Origin: Sphingomonas aurantiaca
GTDB taxonomy: Bacteria; Pseudomonadota; Alphaproteobacteria; Sphingomonadales; Sphingomonadaceae
Length of the DNA stretch: 64,000 nucleotides
Direction of reading: 5' to 3'
Assembly (NCBI RefSeq): GCF_003050705.1
Contig: NZ_QAOG01000002.1
Coordinates: 620,001-684,000 of the forward strand
Position 1 is the first letter of the stretch. Every line of letters starts with the position of its first letter. Position numbers and translations under genes: made by a program. A model generated the notes under the pieces. The model was not told where the DNA came from. It saw only the letters and a program-made list of their open reading frames with translations, and made no database searches. Shown here one piece after another: positions 38,986 to 48,338 of the stretch.

Positions 38986-40623
38986 ATGACTCCGAAGAAC
39001 GAACTGCTTTTCTGTGGCCTAGGCGGCTCCGGCGAAATCGGCATGAACGTCAACCTGTACGGCTGCCAGGGCAAGTGGGTGATGGTCGACCTCGGCATCA
39101 CCTTTGCTGATCCGCAATATCCCGGCGTCGACGTGATTCTGCCCGACCTGTCCTTTATCGAGGACCGGATCGACGATCTGCTCGGCATCGTCATCACGCA
39201 CGGGCATGAGGATCATATCGGCTCGCTGCCGTACCTCGCCGAAGACCTTGGCGTGCCGATCTATGCGACCCCGTTCACGATGGGGCTGATCCGCGGCAAG
39301 CTCGAGGAAGAGGGCATCGCCAACCGCGTGAAGCTCAAGATGATCCCGATGGGCGGCAACTTCCAGCTCGGGCCGTTCGGCTTCACCTTCGTCGAGATGT
39401 CGCATTCGATCCCCGAGGCGAACGCGCTGCTGATCGATACGCCTTTTGGCCGCGTGTTCCACACCGGCGACTGGAAGCTCGACGCGACGCCGGTCATCGG
39501 CAACCCGACCAAGCCCGAGGGCTTCATGGCGATCGGCGACAAGGGCGTCGACGTCCTGGTCTGCGATTCGACCAACATCCTCAACGACAAGGCTTCGGGT
39601 AGCGAGAGCACCGTGCGCAAGGGTCTGTTCGAGGAAGTGAGCAAGGCCAAGGGCCGGGTGATGATCACGAGCTTCGCTTCGAACGCGGCGCGTCTGCACA
39701 CGTTCGGCGAAGTGGCCAAGGAAACCGGGCGCAAGCTGTGCGTGACGGGCCGTTCGCTCGACCGGATCATCAAGGTCGCGCGCGCGACGGGCTATCTGAA
39801 GGACTTCCCCGACACGATCAGCCCCGATGAGGCAATGCGTCTGCCCAAGAACAAGGTGCTGATCATCGCCACCGGTGGTCAGGGCGAGGAACGCGCGGCG
39901 CTGGCGCGTGTCGCCAATGGCAGCCACACTATCACGCTCGAGGCCGACGACACGGTGATCTTCTCGTCGAAGCAGATCCCGGGCAACGAGGTCCAGATCG
40001 GTCGCATCCAGAACACGCTGGCGGCCAAGGGCATCCGCATGATCACCGAGCGGCAGGCGCACGTGCATGTCTCGGGTCATCCGGGGCGCCCCGAGCTTGC
40101 GCAGATGTATGACTGGCTGCGCCCCGACGTGCTGATCCCGACGCATGGCGAGATGCGCCACATGATGGAGCATGCGCGCTTCGGTCTCGAACAGGGTATC
40201 CCGCGCGCGCTCGTGCAGAGCAATGGCGACATCGTCCGGCTCGCGCCCAAGGGCCCGGTGAAGATCGGTAACGCGACCGTCGGGCGTCTCGTGCTCGATG
40301 GCGACGTGATCCTGCCCGCCGACGGCGCGACGATCGCCGAGCGTCGCAAGCTGGCGATCAACGGCCAGATCTCGGTCGCGGTCGCGCTCGGCAAGGATGG
40401 CCGCATGGTCGGCCAGCCGCAGGTGCGCGTGCAGGGCGTGCCGGTCGAGGAAGACCGCGCGGCGTTCATCACCGACGCGGTGCAGGCGGCGGGCGACACG
40501 GTGCGTGGGGGCAAGCGCGAGAGCGACAAGATGCGCGAGCAGATCCGGCTCGCGGTGCGCAAGGTCGCCAAGCGCTGGACGGGCAAGCAGCCGATCGTCG
40601 ACGTCCTGTTGATCGAGGGCTGA
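38986..40623 (+). CDS. rnj: Ribonuclease J
   Basis: A 545-residue metallo-beta-lactamase/beta-CASP ribonuclease with 5'-3' exo- and endonuclease activity in RNA maturation and decay. Zinc ligands: THGHEDHIGSLPYL, the later HTGDWKLDATP and HVSGHPGRPE; SNAARLHTF and the ATGGQGEE loop belong to the beta-CASP domain. The C-terminal domain (about 450-545) is present. The nuo-birA-coaX-rnj order is widespread in Alphaproteobacteria. Confidence 0.96.
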   Translation: MTPKNELLFCGLGGSGEIGMNVNLYGCQGKWVMVDLGITFADPQYPGVDVILPDLSFIEDRIDDLLGIVITHGHEDHIGSLPYLAEDLGVPIYATPFTMGLIRGKLEEEGIANRVKLKMIPMGGNFQLGPFGFTFVEMSHSIPEANALLIDTPFGRVFHTGDWKLDATPVIGNPTKPEGFMAIGDKGVDVLVCDSTNILNDKASGSESTVRKGLFEEVSKAKGRVMITSFASNAARLHTFGEVAKETGRKLCVTGRSLDRIIKVARATGYLKDFPDTISPDEAMRLPKNKVLIIATGGQGEERAALARVANGSHTITLEADDTVIFSSKQIPGNEVQIGRIQNTLAAKGIRMITERQAHVHVSGHPGRPELAQMYDWLRPDVLIPTHGEMRHMMEHARFGLEQGIPRALVQSNGDIVRLAPKGPVKIGNATVGRLVLDGDVILPADGATIAERRKLAINGQISVAVALGKDGRMVGQPQVRVQGVPVEEDRAAFITDAVQAAGDTVRGGKRESDKMREQIRLAVRKVAKRWTGKQPIVDVLLIEG

Positions 40624-40627
40624 GCCC

Positions 40628-40909
40628 GTGCGCTGGACCTCGGCACTCGCGATCTACGTCCTGTTCTGGGCGTTCTCGGTGTTCCTGGTCCTGCCGTTCG
40701 GCGTGCGCACGACGCCGGAGGCCGGGGGCGAACTCGTCCCCGGTCAGGCTGAGAGTGCGCCGGATGAGTTTCGGTCGGGGCGGACGGCGTTGCGCGTGAC
40801 GGTGGTGGCGACGGTGTTGTTCGTGCTGTTCCAGCTCAATTATTATTATGGGTGGATCACGCCGCAGAGCGTCGATCTGTTCGACCGCGGGAATATGGTG
40901 ACCCGCTAA
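40628..40909 (+). CDS. DUF1467 family membrane protein
   Basis: A 93-residue protein with two helices (SALAIYVLFWAFSVFLVLPFGV and RVTVVATVLFVLFQLNYYYG) and the short motif PFGVRT that marks DUF1467. It starts with GTG four bases after rnj, as in relatives. Function unknown; the constant link to rnj suggests co-expression only. Confidence 0.87.
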   Translation: MRWTSALAIYVLFWAFSVFLVLPFGVRTTPEAGGELVPGQAESAPDEFRSGRTALRVTVVATVLFVLFQLNYYYGWITPQSVDLFDRGNMVTR

Positions 40910-40910
40910 A

Positions 40911-41036
40911 TCCTCCCCCGCCAGGGGGAGCTGGCTGGCACTTGCCAGACGGGGGGGGCGGTAGGCGCAAACCTCTGTTCCGTGTCCTCCCCCTCCGTCA
41001 CCTTCGGTGCCACCTCCCCCTTGCGGGGGAGGATTA
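40911..41036. repeat. GC-rich inverted repeat, ATCCTCCCCC family
   Basis: ATCCTCCCCCGCCAGGGGGAG at the left and CTCCCCCTTGCGGGGGAGGAT at the right, inverted, with an inner GGTGCCACC / GGCTGGCA region. It separates the convergent DUF1467 and SDR genes and could stop transcription both ways. Confidence 0.82.
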
Positions 41037-41046
41037 GGGAGGGTTA

Positions 41047-41826
41047 TCACCCCGGCGACGCGGCCGAGCCGGCCAGCAGGCCGCCGTCGATGTTGATCTC
41101 GGTACCCGTGATATACGTCGCCTCGTCTGAGGCGAGCATTACCGCGACGGCGGCGACCTCGTGCGGCATGCCGAAGCGCTTGAGCGGGGTGTCGGCCACC
41201 AGCGCCTGCATCCGTGCGTCGCGGTCGGGCCCGGTGCCCAGCATCGGTTCCCACATCGGCGTCAGGATCGCGGCGGGATGCACGGAGTTGCAGCGAATCT
41301 TCCACCCCTGCTGCGCGCAGTAGAGCGCCACCGTCTTGCTGTGGTTGCGGATCGCCGCCTTGGACGACGCATAGGCCGCGGCGAGGGGTATGCCGACCAG
41401 TCCCGAGCGCGACGAGATGTTGATGATCGCGCCATTACCCGCCGCTTTCATCGCACCGATCGCATAGCGGCAGCCGAGAAACGTGCCGTCGAGATTGACC
41501 GCATGGACTGCGCGCCAGTCCGCGAGGCTGGCCTGTTCGGGATCGTGGGGGCCCATGCCGCCCTCGAAACCCGTCACACCCGCATTGTTGACGACCACGT
41601 CGACGATCGGGACGTAGTCCGCCAGTCGCTGCCAGTCCGCCTCGTCCCGGACGTCAAGTCTTTGGAAGCGGCATCCGATCGCCGCGGCGGCCTGCTGGCC
41701 GGCGGTCTCGTCGATATCGGTCAGGATGACGTCCGCGCCCTCGTCATGAAAGCGCTCGGCGATGGCGCGGCCGATGCCACGCGCTGCGCCGGTGACGACG
41801 CACGTCTTGGTGTTCAATCTTTGCAT
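41047..41826 (-). CDS. Short-chain dehydrogenase/reductase (SDR)
   Basis: A 259-residue classical [16 protein letters not shown] (NAD(P) loop), [11 protein letters not shown], Ser in [11 protein letters not shown], and the catalytic YASSK. Asp in LTDIDE after the second strand favours NAD over NADP. Ends in the typical [16 protein letters not shown]. The substrate is unknown; related proteins include steroid and cyclohexanol dehydrogenases. A single-gene unit. Confidence 0.92.
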   Translation of the reverse strand: MQRLNTKTCVVTGAARGIGRAIAERFHDEGADVILTDIDETAGQQAAAAIGCRFQRLDVRDEADWQRLADYVPIVDVVVNNAGVTGFEGGMGPHDPEQASLADWRAVHAVNLDGTFLGCRYAIGAMKAAGNGAIINISSRSGLVGIPLAAAYASSKAAIRNHSKTVALYCAQQGWKIRCNSVHPAAILTPMWEPMLGTGPDRDARMQALVADTPLKRFGMPHEVAAVAVMLASDEATYITGTEINIDGGLLAGSAASPG

Positions 41827-41927
41827 AGGAGTCTCGAAATGTGAGTCCGGTCGGCGGATTGCTCCGCTGGCGAGGGCCGCGTTAGCGGTGGCGCTGGATC
41901 ATTTCGAAAACTCCTGGTTGATGCGGG

Positions 41928-44213
41928 TCAGCGCAGCCGCTCGATCGCCTGCGCGAGCGCCACGTACAGCTTGCCCATGTCCGACGACAACAAAGTCACG
42001 CCCAGCGGCGAGCCGTCGCGCTGCGTCAGGATCGCGCGGAGCATCGCCTCGAAGTCGTGGATGTAGCGGTTGACCATCTCGCGGAACGTCTCGTCGTCGT
42101 CGTAGAGGCCGGCGATCTCGCGCACTTCGCTCGCGTCGAGGATCCGGACGGCGCGGCGCGTGAAGACGCCGCGATCGCCCTTGAGATACGCGCCCCATGC
42201 GCTGTCGGAGATTTCGGGTGCGATCGCCTTGGTGATGTCGATCGAGGCCGAATTGAGCGATTCGATCAGCAGCGACACGCGGCGCGCGAAGGTATCGCTG
42301 TCCGCGTCCTCGCGTTCGGTGCGCGCCTCTTCGATCCGTGTTTCGACGATTGCGGTCTTGTCGACGATCGCCTGGACTTCGCGCGCCAGCCGCTCGGTCG
42401 CACCGGTTGCGGCGTCGACGGCCGCGTCGGTGGCGTCGGTGAGCGCCCGGACCTGGCGTTCGACGGTATCGTTCGTTGCGCGGCGCATGGCGTCGGCGCT
42501 CGCGGCGCCGAGCGCGGCTGCGGCTTCGGGTATGACCTTCGAGAGCGTCTCGCGCGCCTTGTCGGCGGCGACCGTCGCGGTTTCGCGGACCCTGTGCAGT
42601 GCCTCGATCAACTGCGGCGCGGCGTCTTCGGCGAAATGCTGCGTGCGGCCGATCGCCTCGTCGACCATCTGGCCGAGCGCATCGGCCTTGGCGCGGCCGG
42701 TGTTGAGCGTGTTGAGCAGGTCGGTCGACAGCGTATCGAGGACATGGCGCTGTTCGCCGATGACGCCCGCGATCGCCTCGATCGCGTCGTGCGTGCTCTC
42801 CGCCGCGGTGACGAGCGCGAGCAGGTCGGGGCGAGCCGAGACGACGATGCTCTTGCTCGCGAGAACATGCGAATCGAGCCGGCCGAGCGCTTCGGGCATC
42901 GTCTCGTCGATCTCGCGCGCGGCCGCGTCCAGCGCGACCAGCAGCGTCTCGGTCGTCGTGATCGTCCGGTGCGCCATCGCGTCGCCGGCGCGCAGCGCTT
43001 CGGTCATCGCATCCGCCGATCCGCCGAGCGCGCCGATCGATGCGGCGAGGCCGCGGGTGCGTTCGGTGCCGTGGGTGTGGAGCGCCTCGATCCGCGCTTC
43101 GACTTCTCCTAGCCCGGTGTGGAGGTCGTCGACGATCCGCTCAACCGCGCCGCGTTGCAGGTCGAGGCGGATCGCGACCCGCTCGATCGCATCCTCGACG
43201 GTGGCGATGCGGCGGGCGAGCGCTTCGGCGCTGTCGCGTGCGGCACTGTCGAGTGCCGCCTGGTTCGCGCCGACCATCGCCAGCATCGCGTCGCCCTGTG
43301 CGGCGATACCTTTGCGTGCTTCGTCGACCGCATCGGCGGTGCGGGTGAGCAGCGCGTCGACCGCGCCGGACATGCCATCGGTGACCGATTCGAGATGCGC
43401 GCCCGCGGTCTGGCTGGTCGCCTCCATGCGGACGATATGCGCGGCGAGGCGCTGCGCCGCGCCGCTGGCCATCGTATCGGCCTCACGACCGCGTTCGGCG
43501 AGCGCGACGATCTGCGCGTCGAGCGCGGCGGCGTGTTCGCTCGCTGACAGACCGGTGCGTTCGAGCCGCTTGGCGACGTCGTCGATATCCGCCTGCGCGC
43601 GGGGGAGGGTGGCGATCAGGACGCCGAGGCTGGTCTGCGCGCCGGCGGTCGAGGTCGCGAGATTGCGCGCGTGCGCGGCGGCCTGGTCGATTTCGGAGAC
43701 CATACCGCGACCGATCGCCGCGAGCTGTTCGGTCGCGCCGCCGCCCATCGCCATCAGCGCGTCGAGCTGCTGTGCAAGCTGCGCGCGGTTTGCGTCGATG
43801 GTGTTCGACAGCGCGGCGACGGTACGCTCGAGGCTGGCCGCCTCGTCACGCATCGCCTGCGCGGTGATGCCGAACCGGTGCGCCTCGGCACGGCTGGTGC
43901 GCATCGCGAGCAGCCAGACGATCCCGACAAGCGCCGGCACGACGCACAGCGCGGCGATGAACTGGACGAGCGCGATGGGCTCGACCGTCGCGAGCGCACC
44001 GCGCGCGATCCACAGCATGGCGGCGAGCCAGACGACCACGATCGCGACGGCGATACTGGCGTAAAGCTTGCCACGTTCAGCCGCAGGCTCTTGATACACC
44101 TCGTCGAATTGATGTTCAGCGACGGTTTCGGACATGTCTTCTATCACCGGATCCATCACGATGTCCGCGCGAATGGGATGGGCATTGCCTGCCGCCGCAC
44201 GAAACCCGATCAT
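41928..44213 (-). CDS. Large coiled-coil protein with two N-terminal membrane helices (TipN-like layout)
   Basis: I do not recognise the family with certainty. From the ATG at 44213 (GGGGG upstream) it has 761 residues. An acidic N-terminus is followed by two adjacent helices (about 51-73, ASIAVAIVVVWLAAMLWIA, and 81-103), then more than 550 residues of Ala-rich heptad repeats (ANRAQLAQQLDALM, VEARIEALHTHG) and a compact C-terminal domain (about 660-761) with SLIESLNSASIDITKAIAPE and FREMVNRYIHDFEAML. The order of two TM segments plus long coiled coil matches Caulobacter TipN, a pole marker. Upstream ATGs to 44318 are possible. It is divergent from the next gene cluster. Confidence 0.72.
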   Translation of the reverse strand: MIGFRAAAGNAHPIRADIVMDPVIEDMSETVAEHQFDEVYQEPAAERGKLYASIAVAIVVVWLAAMLWIARGALATVEPIALVQFIAALCVVPALVGIVWLLAMRTSRAEAHRFGITAQAMRDEAASLERTVAALSNTIDANRAQLAQQLDALMAMGGGATEQLAAIGRGMVSEIDQAAAHARNLATSTAGAQTSLGVLIATLPRAQADIDDVAKRLERTGLSASEHAAALDAQIVALAERGREADTMASGAAQRLAAHIVRMEATSQTAGAHLESVTDGMSGAVDALLTRTADAVDEARKGIAAQGDAMLAMVGANQAALDSAARDSAEALARRIATVEDAIERVAIRLDLQRGAVERIVDDLHTGLGEVEARIEALHTHGTERTRGLAASIGALGGSADAMTEALRAGDAMAHRTITTTETLLVALDAAAREIDETMPEALGRLDSHVLASKSIVVSARPDLLALVTAAESTHDAIEAIAGVIGEQRHVLDTLSTDLLNTLNTGRAKADALGQMVDEAIGRTQHFAEDAAPQLIEALHRVRETATVAADKARETLSKVIPEAAAALGAASADAMRRATNDTVERQVRALTDATDAAVDAATGATERLAREVQAIVDKTAIVETRIEEARTEREDADSDTFARRVSLLIESLNSASIDITKAIAPEISDSAWGAYLKGDRGVFTRRAVRILDASEVREIAGLYDDDETFREMVNRYIHDFEAMLRAILTQRDGSPLGVTLLSSDMGKLYVALAQAIERLR

Positions 44214-44473
44214 TGACGAACCCCCGTTCATGAACATTGGGGGTATCACGGTTTGCGGCCGGACAAAACGGATGATGCGACGATCCGTTACGCATCCATC
44301 GGGTAATGAGGGCGGCACGGCCTATCATAGCGGCGGCCCAGACGTGGTCGCGCGGGTCCAGAGCGCTTTCTCGGCCCTATTTTGCGGGCCTCACGTCGAA
44401 CCGAACCGCGGCGCACGGTGGTTCGGCAGAACGCGGGCTTTGCAGGACGACGCGTACGGCCTAACAGCCAACG

Positions 44474-45655
44474 ATGCTTGCCGGCCTATTATTTGCAATT
44501 CATGACGCCGACGATCGCCCTGATCGTCTGGCTGCGACGCTGCCGTTCAGCGGCGTCACCCTTATCGAGTATCAGGCGCGGTTGCTGATCGCGGCCGGTG
44601 TGTCGCAGGTGATCGTCGTCGTTGCGCGCATGACGCCCGAACTGCTCGGTGCGATCAACCGCATCGGCCGGCGTGGCGTGAGCGTCGATACGGTGCGCTC
44701 CGCGACCGAGGCGGTGGAGAGATTGCACCCGCTCGCGCGCGTCCTGATGCTGGGCGACGGGCTGGTGACGACCGACGCGATCGTCAAGGCAATGGCGAGC
44801 GAGGAGGGGGATTGCCTGCTCGTCGTACCCGAGAGCGATGCGGGGCCCGGTTTCGAACGCGTCGGCGGGCAAATGGCGTGGGCGGGCGTGGCGCGGCTGA
44901 GCTCGAGCCGGATCGCCGAGGTGGCGGCGCTGCCACAGGACTATGATCTTCAGTCGTCGTTGCTGCGATTGGCGGTGCAGTCGCGTGCGATCCACGTGCT
45001 GCTGCCGACCGATGCGGTGCGCGGCGGCCACGGGATCGAGCGGCAGGCGCGGACGCTGGAGGAACGCGGCCGCGCGGTGCTGATGACGATCGTGTCGGGG
45101 CGGCGCGGCTGGTTCGACCGGTTCGTGCTCGCGCCGATCGCGCGGCTCGCGCTGCCATTGCTGGTCGATCGCGGTGCGGCGGGAACGACCGTCGGTGCGG
45201 CCGGGCTTGCGCTCGGTGTCGCCGGGTTGGTGACGATCGGCTTCGGCCTGTCGTCGACGGGGCTGGTGCTGGCGTTGGTCGGGTGCATCGCACTGGCGCT
45301 GGGTTCGGTGCTGAGCGGGCTTCGCGACGAGGCACCGATGGCGCGCTGGCAGACGATGGCGATCGGCGGCGTCGTTGCGGTTGCGATTCTCGTCTTCGCA
45401 TTCTTCGTCAGCGGCTATGCGGGCGACAACACCGCGCTGGCGATCGGGACCGCGACGGTCGCGCTCGGCGGATTGGCGGAGCGCGCCATTCTCGAACGCG
45501 AGCGCCGGCTGTGGTGGGGCAGTCCGGCCGCGTATCTGCTGGTGATTGCGGTGTTCGCGCTGATCGGATTTCCGGTGTTCGGTTTGGGCGTGACCGCGGT
45601 CTATGCCACGACCACGCTGGCGGCGGCGATCGAACGATTGCGTCGCGCGCCTTAG
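44474..45655 (+). CDS. Membrane protein resembling a decayed cytidylyltransferase/CDP-alcohol phosphotransferase fusion
   Basis: A 393-residue protein not assigned to a named family by me. Residues 1-200 look like a MobA/IspD-type nucleotidyltransferase (FSGVTLIEYQARLLIAAGV, ARVLMLGDGLV, CLLVVPESD), but the Gly-rich GxGTR loop that binds NTP is missing. After LLPTDAVRGGHGIERQARTL comes SGRRGWFDRFVLAPIARLAL and a membrane region (235-385) that parallels inositol-phosphate cytidylyltransferase/phosphatidyltransferase fusions, yet the DGxxAR...D active site reads SGLRDEAPMAR. So enzymatic activity is doubtful. It begins a three-gene plus-strand run with DUF2336 and a kinase-like gene. Confidence 0.7.
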   Translation: MLAGLLFAIHDADDRPDRLAATLPFSGVTLIEYQARLLIAAGVSQVIVVVARMTPELLGAINRIGRRGVSVDTVRSATEAVERLHPLARVLMLGDGLVTTDAIVKAMASEEGDCLLVVPESDAGPGFERVGGQMAWAGVARLSSSRIAEVAALPQDYDLQSSLLRLAVQSRAIHVLLPTDAVRGGHGIERQARTLEERGRAVLMTIVSGRRGWFDRFVLAPIARLALPLLVDRGAAGTTVGAAGLALGVAGLVTIGFGLSSTGLVLALVGCIALALGSVLSGLRDEAPMARWQTMAIGGVVAVAILVFAFFVSGYAGDNTALAIGTATVALGGLAERAILERERRLWWGSPAAYLLVIAVFALIGFPVFGLGVTAVYATTTLAAAIERLRRAP

Positions 45656-45690
45656 GCGGACCTTAACGACCGGGGGGCTAAACACGGATC

Positions 45691-46785
45691 ATGTCGGCCG
45701 GCCCAACGATGCAAGACGCTATGCCGTCCTATGATCCAATGGAACGGGCCGAGCGTGCGCGTCTGCGCGCCGAGACGCGGCTGGCGGGGACGATCGCCGA
45801 CTTTTTCCTGGATGCGGACGCGCGGCTCGACGACCGCACGCGTCTGTTGCTGGCGCAGGTGCTCGGCGCGATCGTCGGGGCGATCGAGTGGGACATAAGG
45901 CGGCACGCAGCGCGGCTGCTGGTCGGCGGCGGCGCGACGCGTGCGGGCGAAGCGATGCTGAAGGCGGGGGCGGGGACCGTGCTCGAGCGGCTGACGCGCG
46001 CCGGGCTGCTGCGCGACGAAGACCTGATGGACGAACTGATCGCGCGGGTTCGCCATGATCTGATCGCGGCATCGTTGCCGGTCGAGGTGGCCGAACCCGA
46101 TGAAGCGAGCCTGCTGGTGCGGTTGGCGGGCGTGCCCGACAGCGTCGTCGCATCGGCGGCCTCGGCGCTGCTGGCCGCGGAAAGCCGGCGGCGGGTGGCG
46201 AACGAACAGGGGCATGTCGGGGGCAGCGAACTGCCCGCGGAACTCCATCATCGCCTGGTCTGGTGGGTGGCCGCGGCGATCCGCGATGGCTTGAAGACCG
46301 CGGCACGCGACAGCGATCGCGCGATCACCGATGCGGCCCAGCGCAGCTTGGCGGCACATGACGAGGGCGAGCGTCCCGATGCGGTCGCCACGCGACTGGC
46401 CGCGGCGCTCGATGCGCGACCCAATGAACTGGCCGCGGTGCTGGTCGAATCGATCGGCGATCGGCGGCTCTCGCTGTTCGTCGCGGTGCTGGCGCATGCG
46501 CTGGGTATCGCGTTCGATCAGGCGCGGGCGATCACGCTCGATCCCGAGGGCGACCGACTCTGGCTCGCGTTGCGGGCGCTCGACATGGATCGACCGACCA
46601 TCGCCAGGATCGGTCTCGCGCTGTCGGAAGCCGATCCGCGCCGCGATATCGAGGCGTTTGCGGACGCGTTGGACGCGATCGTTTCGATCGGCGTCGAGGA
46701 CGCGCGGGCGTCCATCGCACCGCTGGCACTGAACCGCGATTTTCGCATGGCGTTGCGCGCGCTGGCGCGTACGGAACGCCGATGA
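45691..46785 (+). CDS. DUF2336 domain protein
   Basis: A 364-residue soluble all-helical protein with HEAT-like repeats, assigned to DUF2336 (a family restricted mainly to Alphaproteobacteria, function unknown). Typical segments are LDDRTRLLLAQVLGAIVGAIE, LTRAGLLRDEDLMDELIARV and a C-terminal repeat DFRMALRALART. Its stop overlaps the start of the kinase-like gene (ATGA), so the two products are made together and may interact. An alternative start at ATG 45709 is possible. Confidence 0.78.
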   Translation: MSAGPTMQDAMPSYDPMERAERARLRAETRLAGTIADFFLDADARLDDRTRLLLAQVLGAIVGAIEWDIRRHAARLLVGGGATRAGEAMLKAGAGTVLERLTRAGLLRDEDLMDELIARVRHDLIAASLPVEVAEPDEASLLVRLAGVPDSVVASAASALLAAESRRRVANEQGHVGGSELPAELHHRLVWWVAAAIRDGLKTAARDSDRAITDAAQRSLAAHDEGERPDAVATRLAAALDARPNELAAVLVESIGDRRLSLFVAVLAHALGIAFDQARAITLDPEGDRLWLALRALDMDRPTIARIGLALSEADPRRDIEAFADALDAIVSIGVEDARASIAPLALNRDFRMALRALARTERR

Positions 46786-48173
46786 GCGCGTTCGACCCTT
46801 CGACCGAAAGCCCGATCGCCCACGCCATCGTCGCGCCCGACGGTTCGCTGTCGTTCGCGGACCCCGCGTTGATCGCGTTGAACCAGCGCGCGGGCGGAAT
46901 GCGCGGCGCGCCGCTGGCGGTGCCGCAACTCGCGACGATCGCGCGGCTCGCGCGGCGGCTCGGTATCGTCGTGTCGCGCGGCGTGGTGGTCGCCGATGAC
47001 GAGACGGATGTTGATCTCTGGGTGCGTGCGCAACCCGATGGCGAGAATGTGCGGCTGACGGTGAGCGGCTGGCGCGAGATCGCGGCGTGGCGGCCGGTAC
47101 GCGCCTCGCCCGATACGCAGGACGCGTTTCTCGGCAGCGACACCGACTGGCGGTGGGAAACCGATGCGGCGCTGCGGCTGACGTTCGTTACGCTGGATGC
47201 AGGGCCCAAGCATGGCTTCGACGCGTTCGCGCTGCTCGGCCAGCCGCTGACGGCGATGTTCTCGCTCGATACCGGATCCGACGGGACGTTGCCTATCCTC
47301 GATTCACTGGCAAGGCGCCGGCCGTTGATCGCGCAGCCTGCGCGGCTGCGGAGTTCGGGGCGTGCCGTGACGCTCACGGCCAGCGTCCGTCACGATGCCT
47401 CGGGCGATTTCGCCGGGTTCGTCGGCGCGGCGCGGATGGTGGTCGACGATGTCGCACCGCCGGCCGAGACGGAAACGCTGTCGCCGACCTTTACCAGCGG
47501 GCTCGACAAGGCGTTGCGAATACCGCTCGCGCGGATCGTCGCCAATGCCGACAGCATCAACGCGCAGGCCGATGGGCCGGTGCAGGGCGATTATGCCGAC
47601 TATGCCGCCGACATCGCCAGCGCCGGACGCCATCTGCTCGAACTGGTCGATGATCTGGTCGATCTCCAGGCGGTCGAACGGTCCGATTTCACGCTCGTGC
47701 CCGAGCCCATCGATCTGGCCGATGTCGCCCGCCGCGCGGCGGGGCTGTTGTCGGTGCGTGCCGCCAATGCCGATGTTACGATCACGCGGCCCGCGGTCGA
47801 CGTGCGCGTCGCGGCGCTCGGCGATTTCCGGCGCGTGTTGCAGATCCTCGTCAACCTTGTCGGCAATGCGGTGCGCTATTCACCACGTGGGGCGCAGGTG
47901 ATCGTCACCGCGACGCAGATCGACGGTCGCGCAGCCGTCGTGGTTGCGGACACGGGCAAGGGGGTCGCGCCTGAGGACCAAGTGCGGATTTTCGAGAAGT
48001 TCGAGCGGGTCGATCCATCGGAGGCCGGCGGCAACGGGCTCGGCCTGTACATCGCGCGGCGTCTGGCGCGGGCGATGCAGGGGGATCTCACGATCGAGAG
48101 CGCACCCGGTCAAGGCGCGCGGTTCGTGCTGACGTTACCGGCGGATCCGGCGCGCCACCAGGATCAGCGCTAA
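46782..48173 (+). CDS. Sensor-kinase-like protein lacking the phosphoacceptor His
   Basis: A 463-residue protein with an N-terminal PAS-like region (FADPALIALNQRAGG; DWRWETDAALRLTFV), then a HisKA-like helix pair and a full HATPase_c domain: N box LVNLVGNAVRYSPRG, G1 VADTGKGVAPEDQ, F box IFEKFERV, G2 GNGLGLYIARRL. In the HisKA helix the canonical SHELRTPL reads DKALRIPL, so the phosphorylated His is Lys243. No transmembrane segment is seen. It would be a cytoplasmic pseudo-kinase, or dock with another kinase. Coupled to the DUF2336 gene; no response regulator lies nearby. Its end overlaps a small minus-strand gene. Confidence 0.85.
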   Translation: MSAFDPSTESPIAHAIVAPDGSLSFADPALIALNQRAGGMRGAPLAVPQLATIARLARRLGIVVSRGVVVADDETDVDLWVRAQPDGENVRLTVSGWREIAAWRPVRASPDTQDAFLGSDTDWRWETDAALRLTFVTLDAGPKHGFDAFALLGQPLTAMFSLDTGSDGTLPILDSLARRRPLIAQPARLRSSGRAVTLTASVRHDASGDFAGFVGAARMVVDDVAPPAETETLSPTFTSGLDKALRIPLARIVANADSINAQADGPVQGDYADYAADIASAGRHLLELVDDLVDLQAVERSDFTLVPEPIDLADVARRAAGLLSVRAANADVTITRPAVDVRVAALGDFRRVLQILVNLVGNAVRYSPRGAQVIVTATQIDGRAAVVVADTGKGVAPEDQVRIFEKFERVDPSEAGGNGLGLYIARRLARAMQGDLTIESAPGQGARFVLTLPADPARHQDQR

Positions 48174-48338
48174 ACCGAACGCGGCGAGGAATGCGCCGCG
48201 ATCCGCCCATGGCCGCTGGTCGAGCATGAAGCTCGACTGCGGCCAATGGACGTATCCGAGCCCCTGGCCGATCCAGAGCAGACCCATCAGTGCGCTGAGC
48301 ACACCGAAGATCATCAGGATCGGCCGGAGCGTCGTCAT
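48135..48338 (-). CDS. Small two-helix membrane protein downstream of gltA
   Basis: A 67-residue protein with helices PILMIFGVLSALMGLLWIG and the AFLAAFGLALILVARRI segment, joined by a short conserved-looking loop (HWPQSSFMLDQRPWADRG). Function unknown. Its ATG overlaps the gltA stop as TGATG, so it is translated with gltA. Its last 39 bases overlap the 3' end of the convergent kinase-like gene. Confidence 0.75.
   Translation of the reverse strand: MTTLRPILMIFGVLSALMGLLWIGQGLGYVHWPQSSFMLDQRPWADRGAFLAAFGLALILVARRIRR

Noticed and set aside
45660-45685. TTAA...CTAA sequence before the DUF2336 gene, considered as a CtrA site
   Set aside because: Spacing does not fit TTAA-N7-TTAA and one half is broken.
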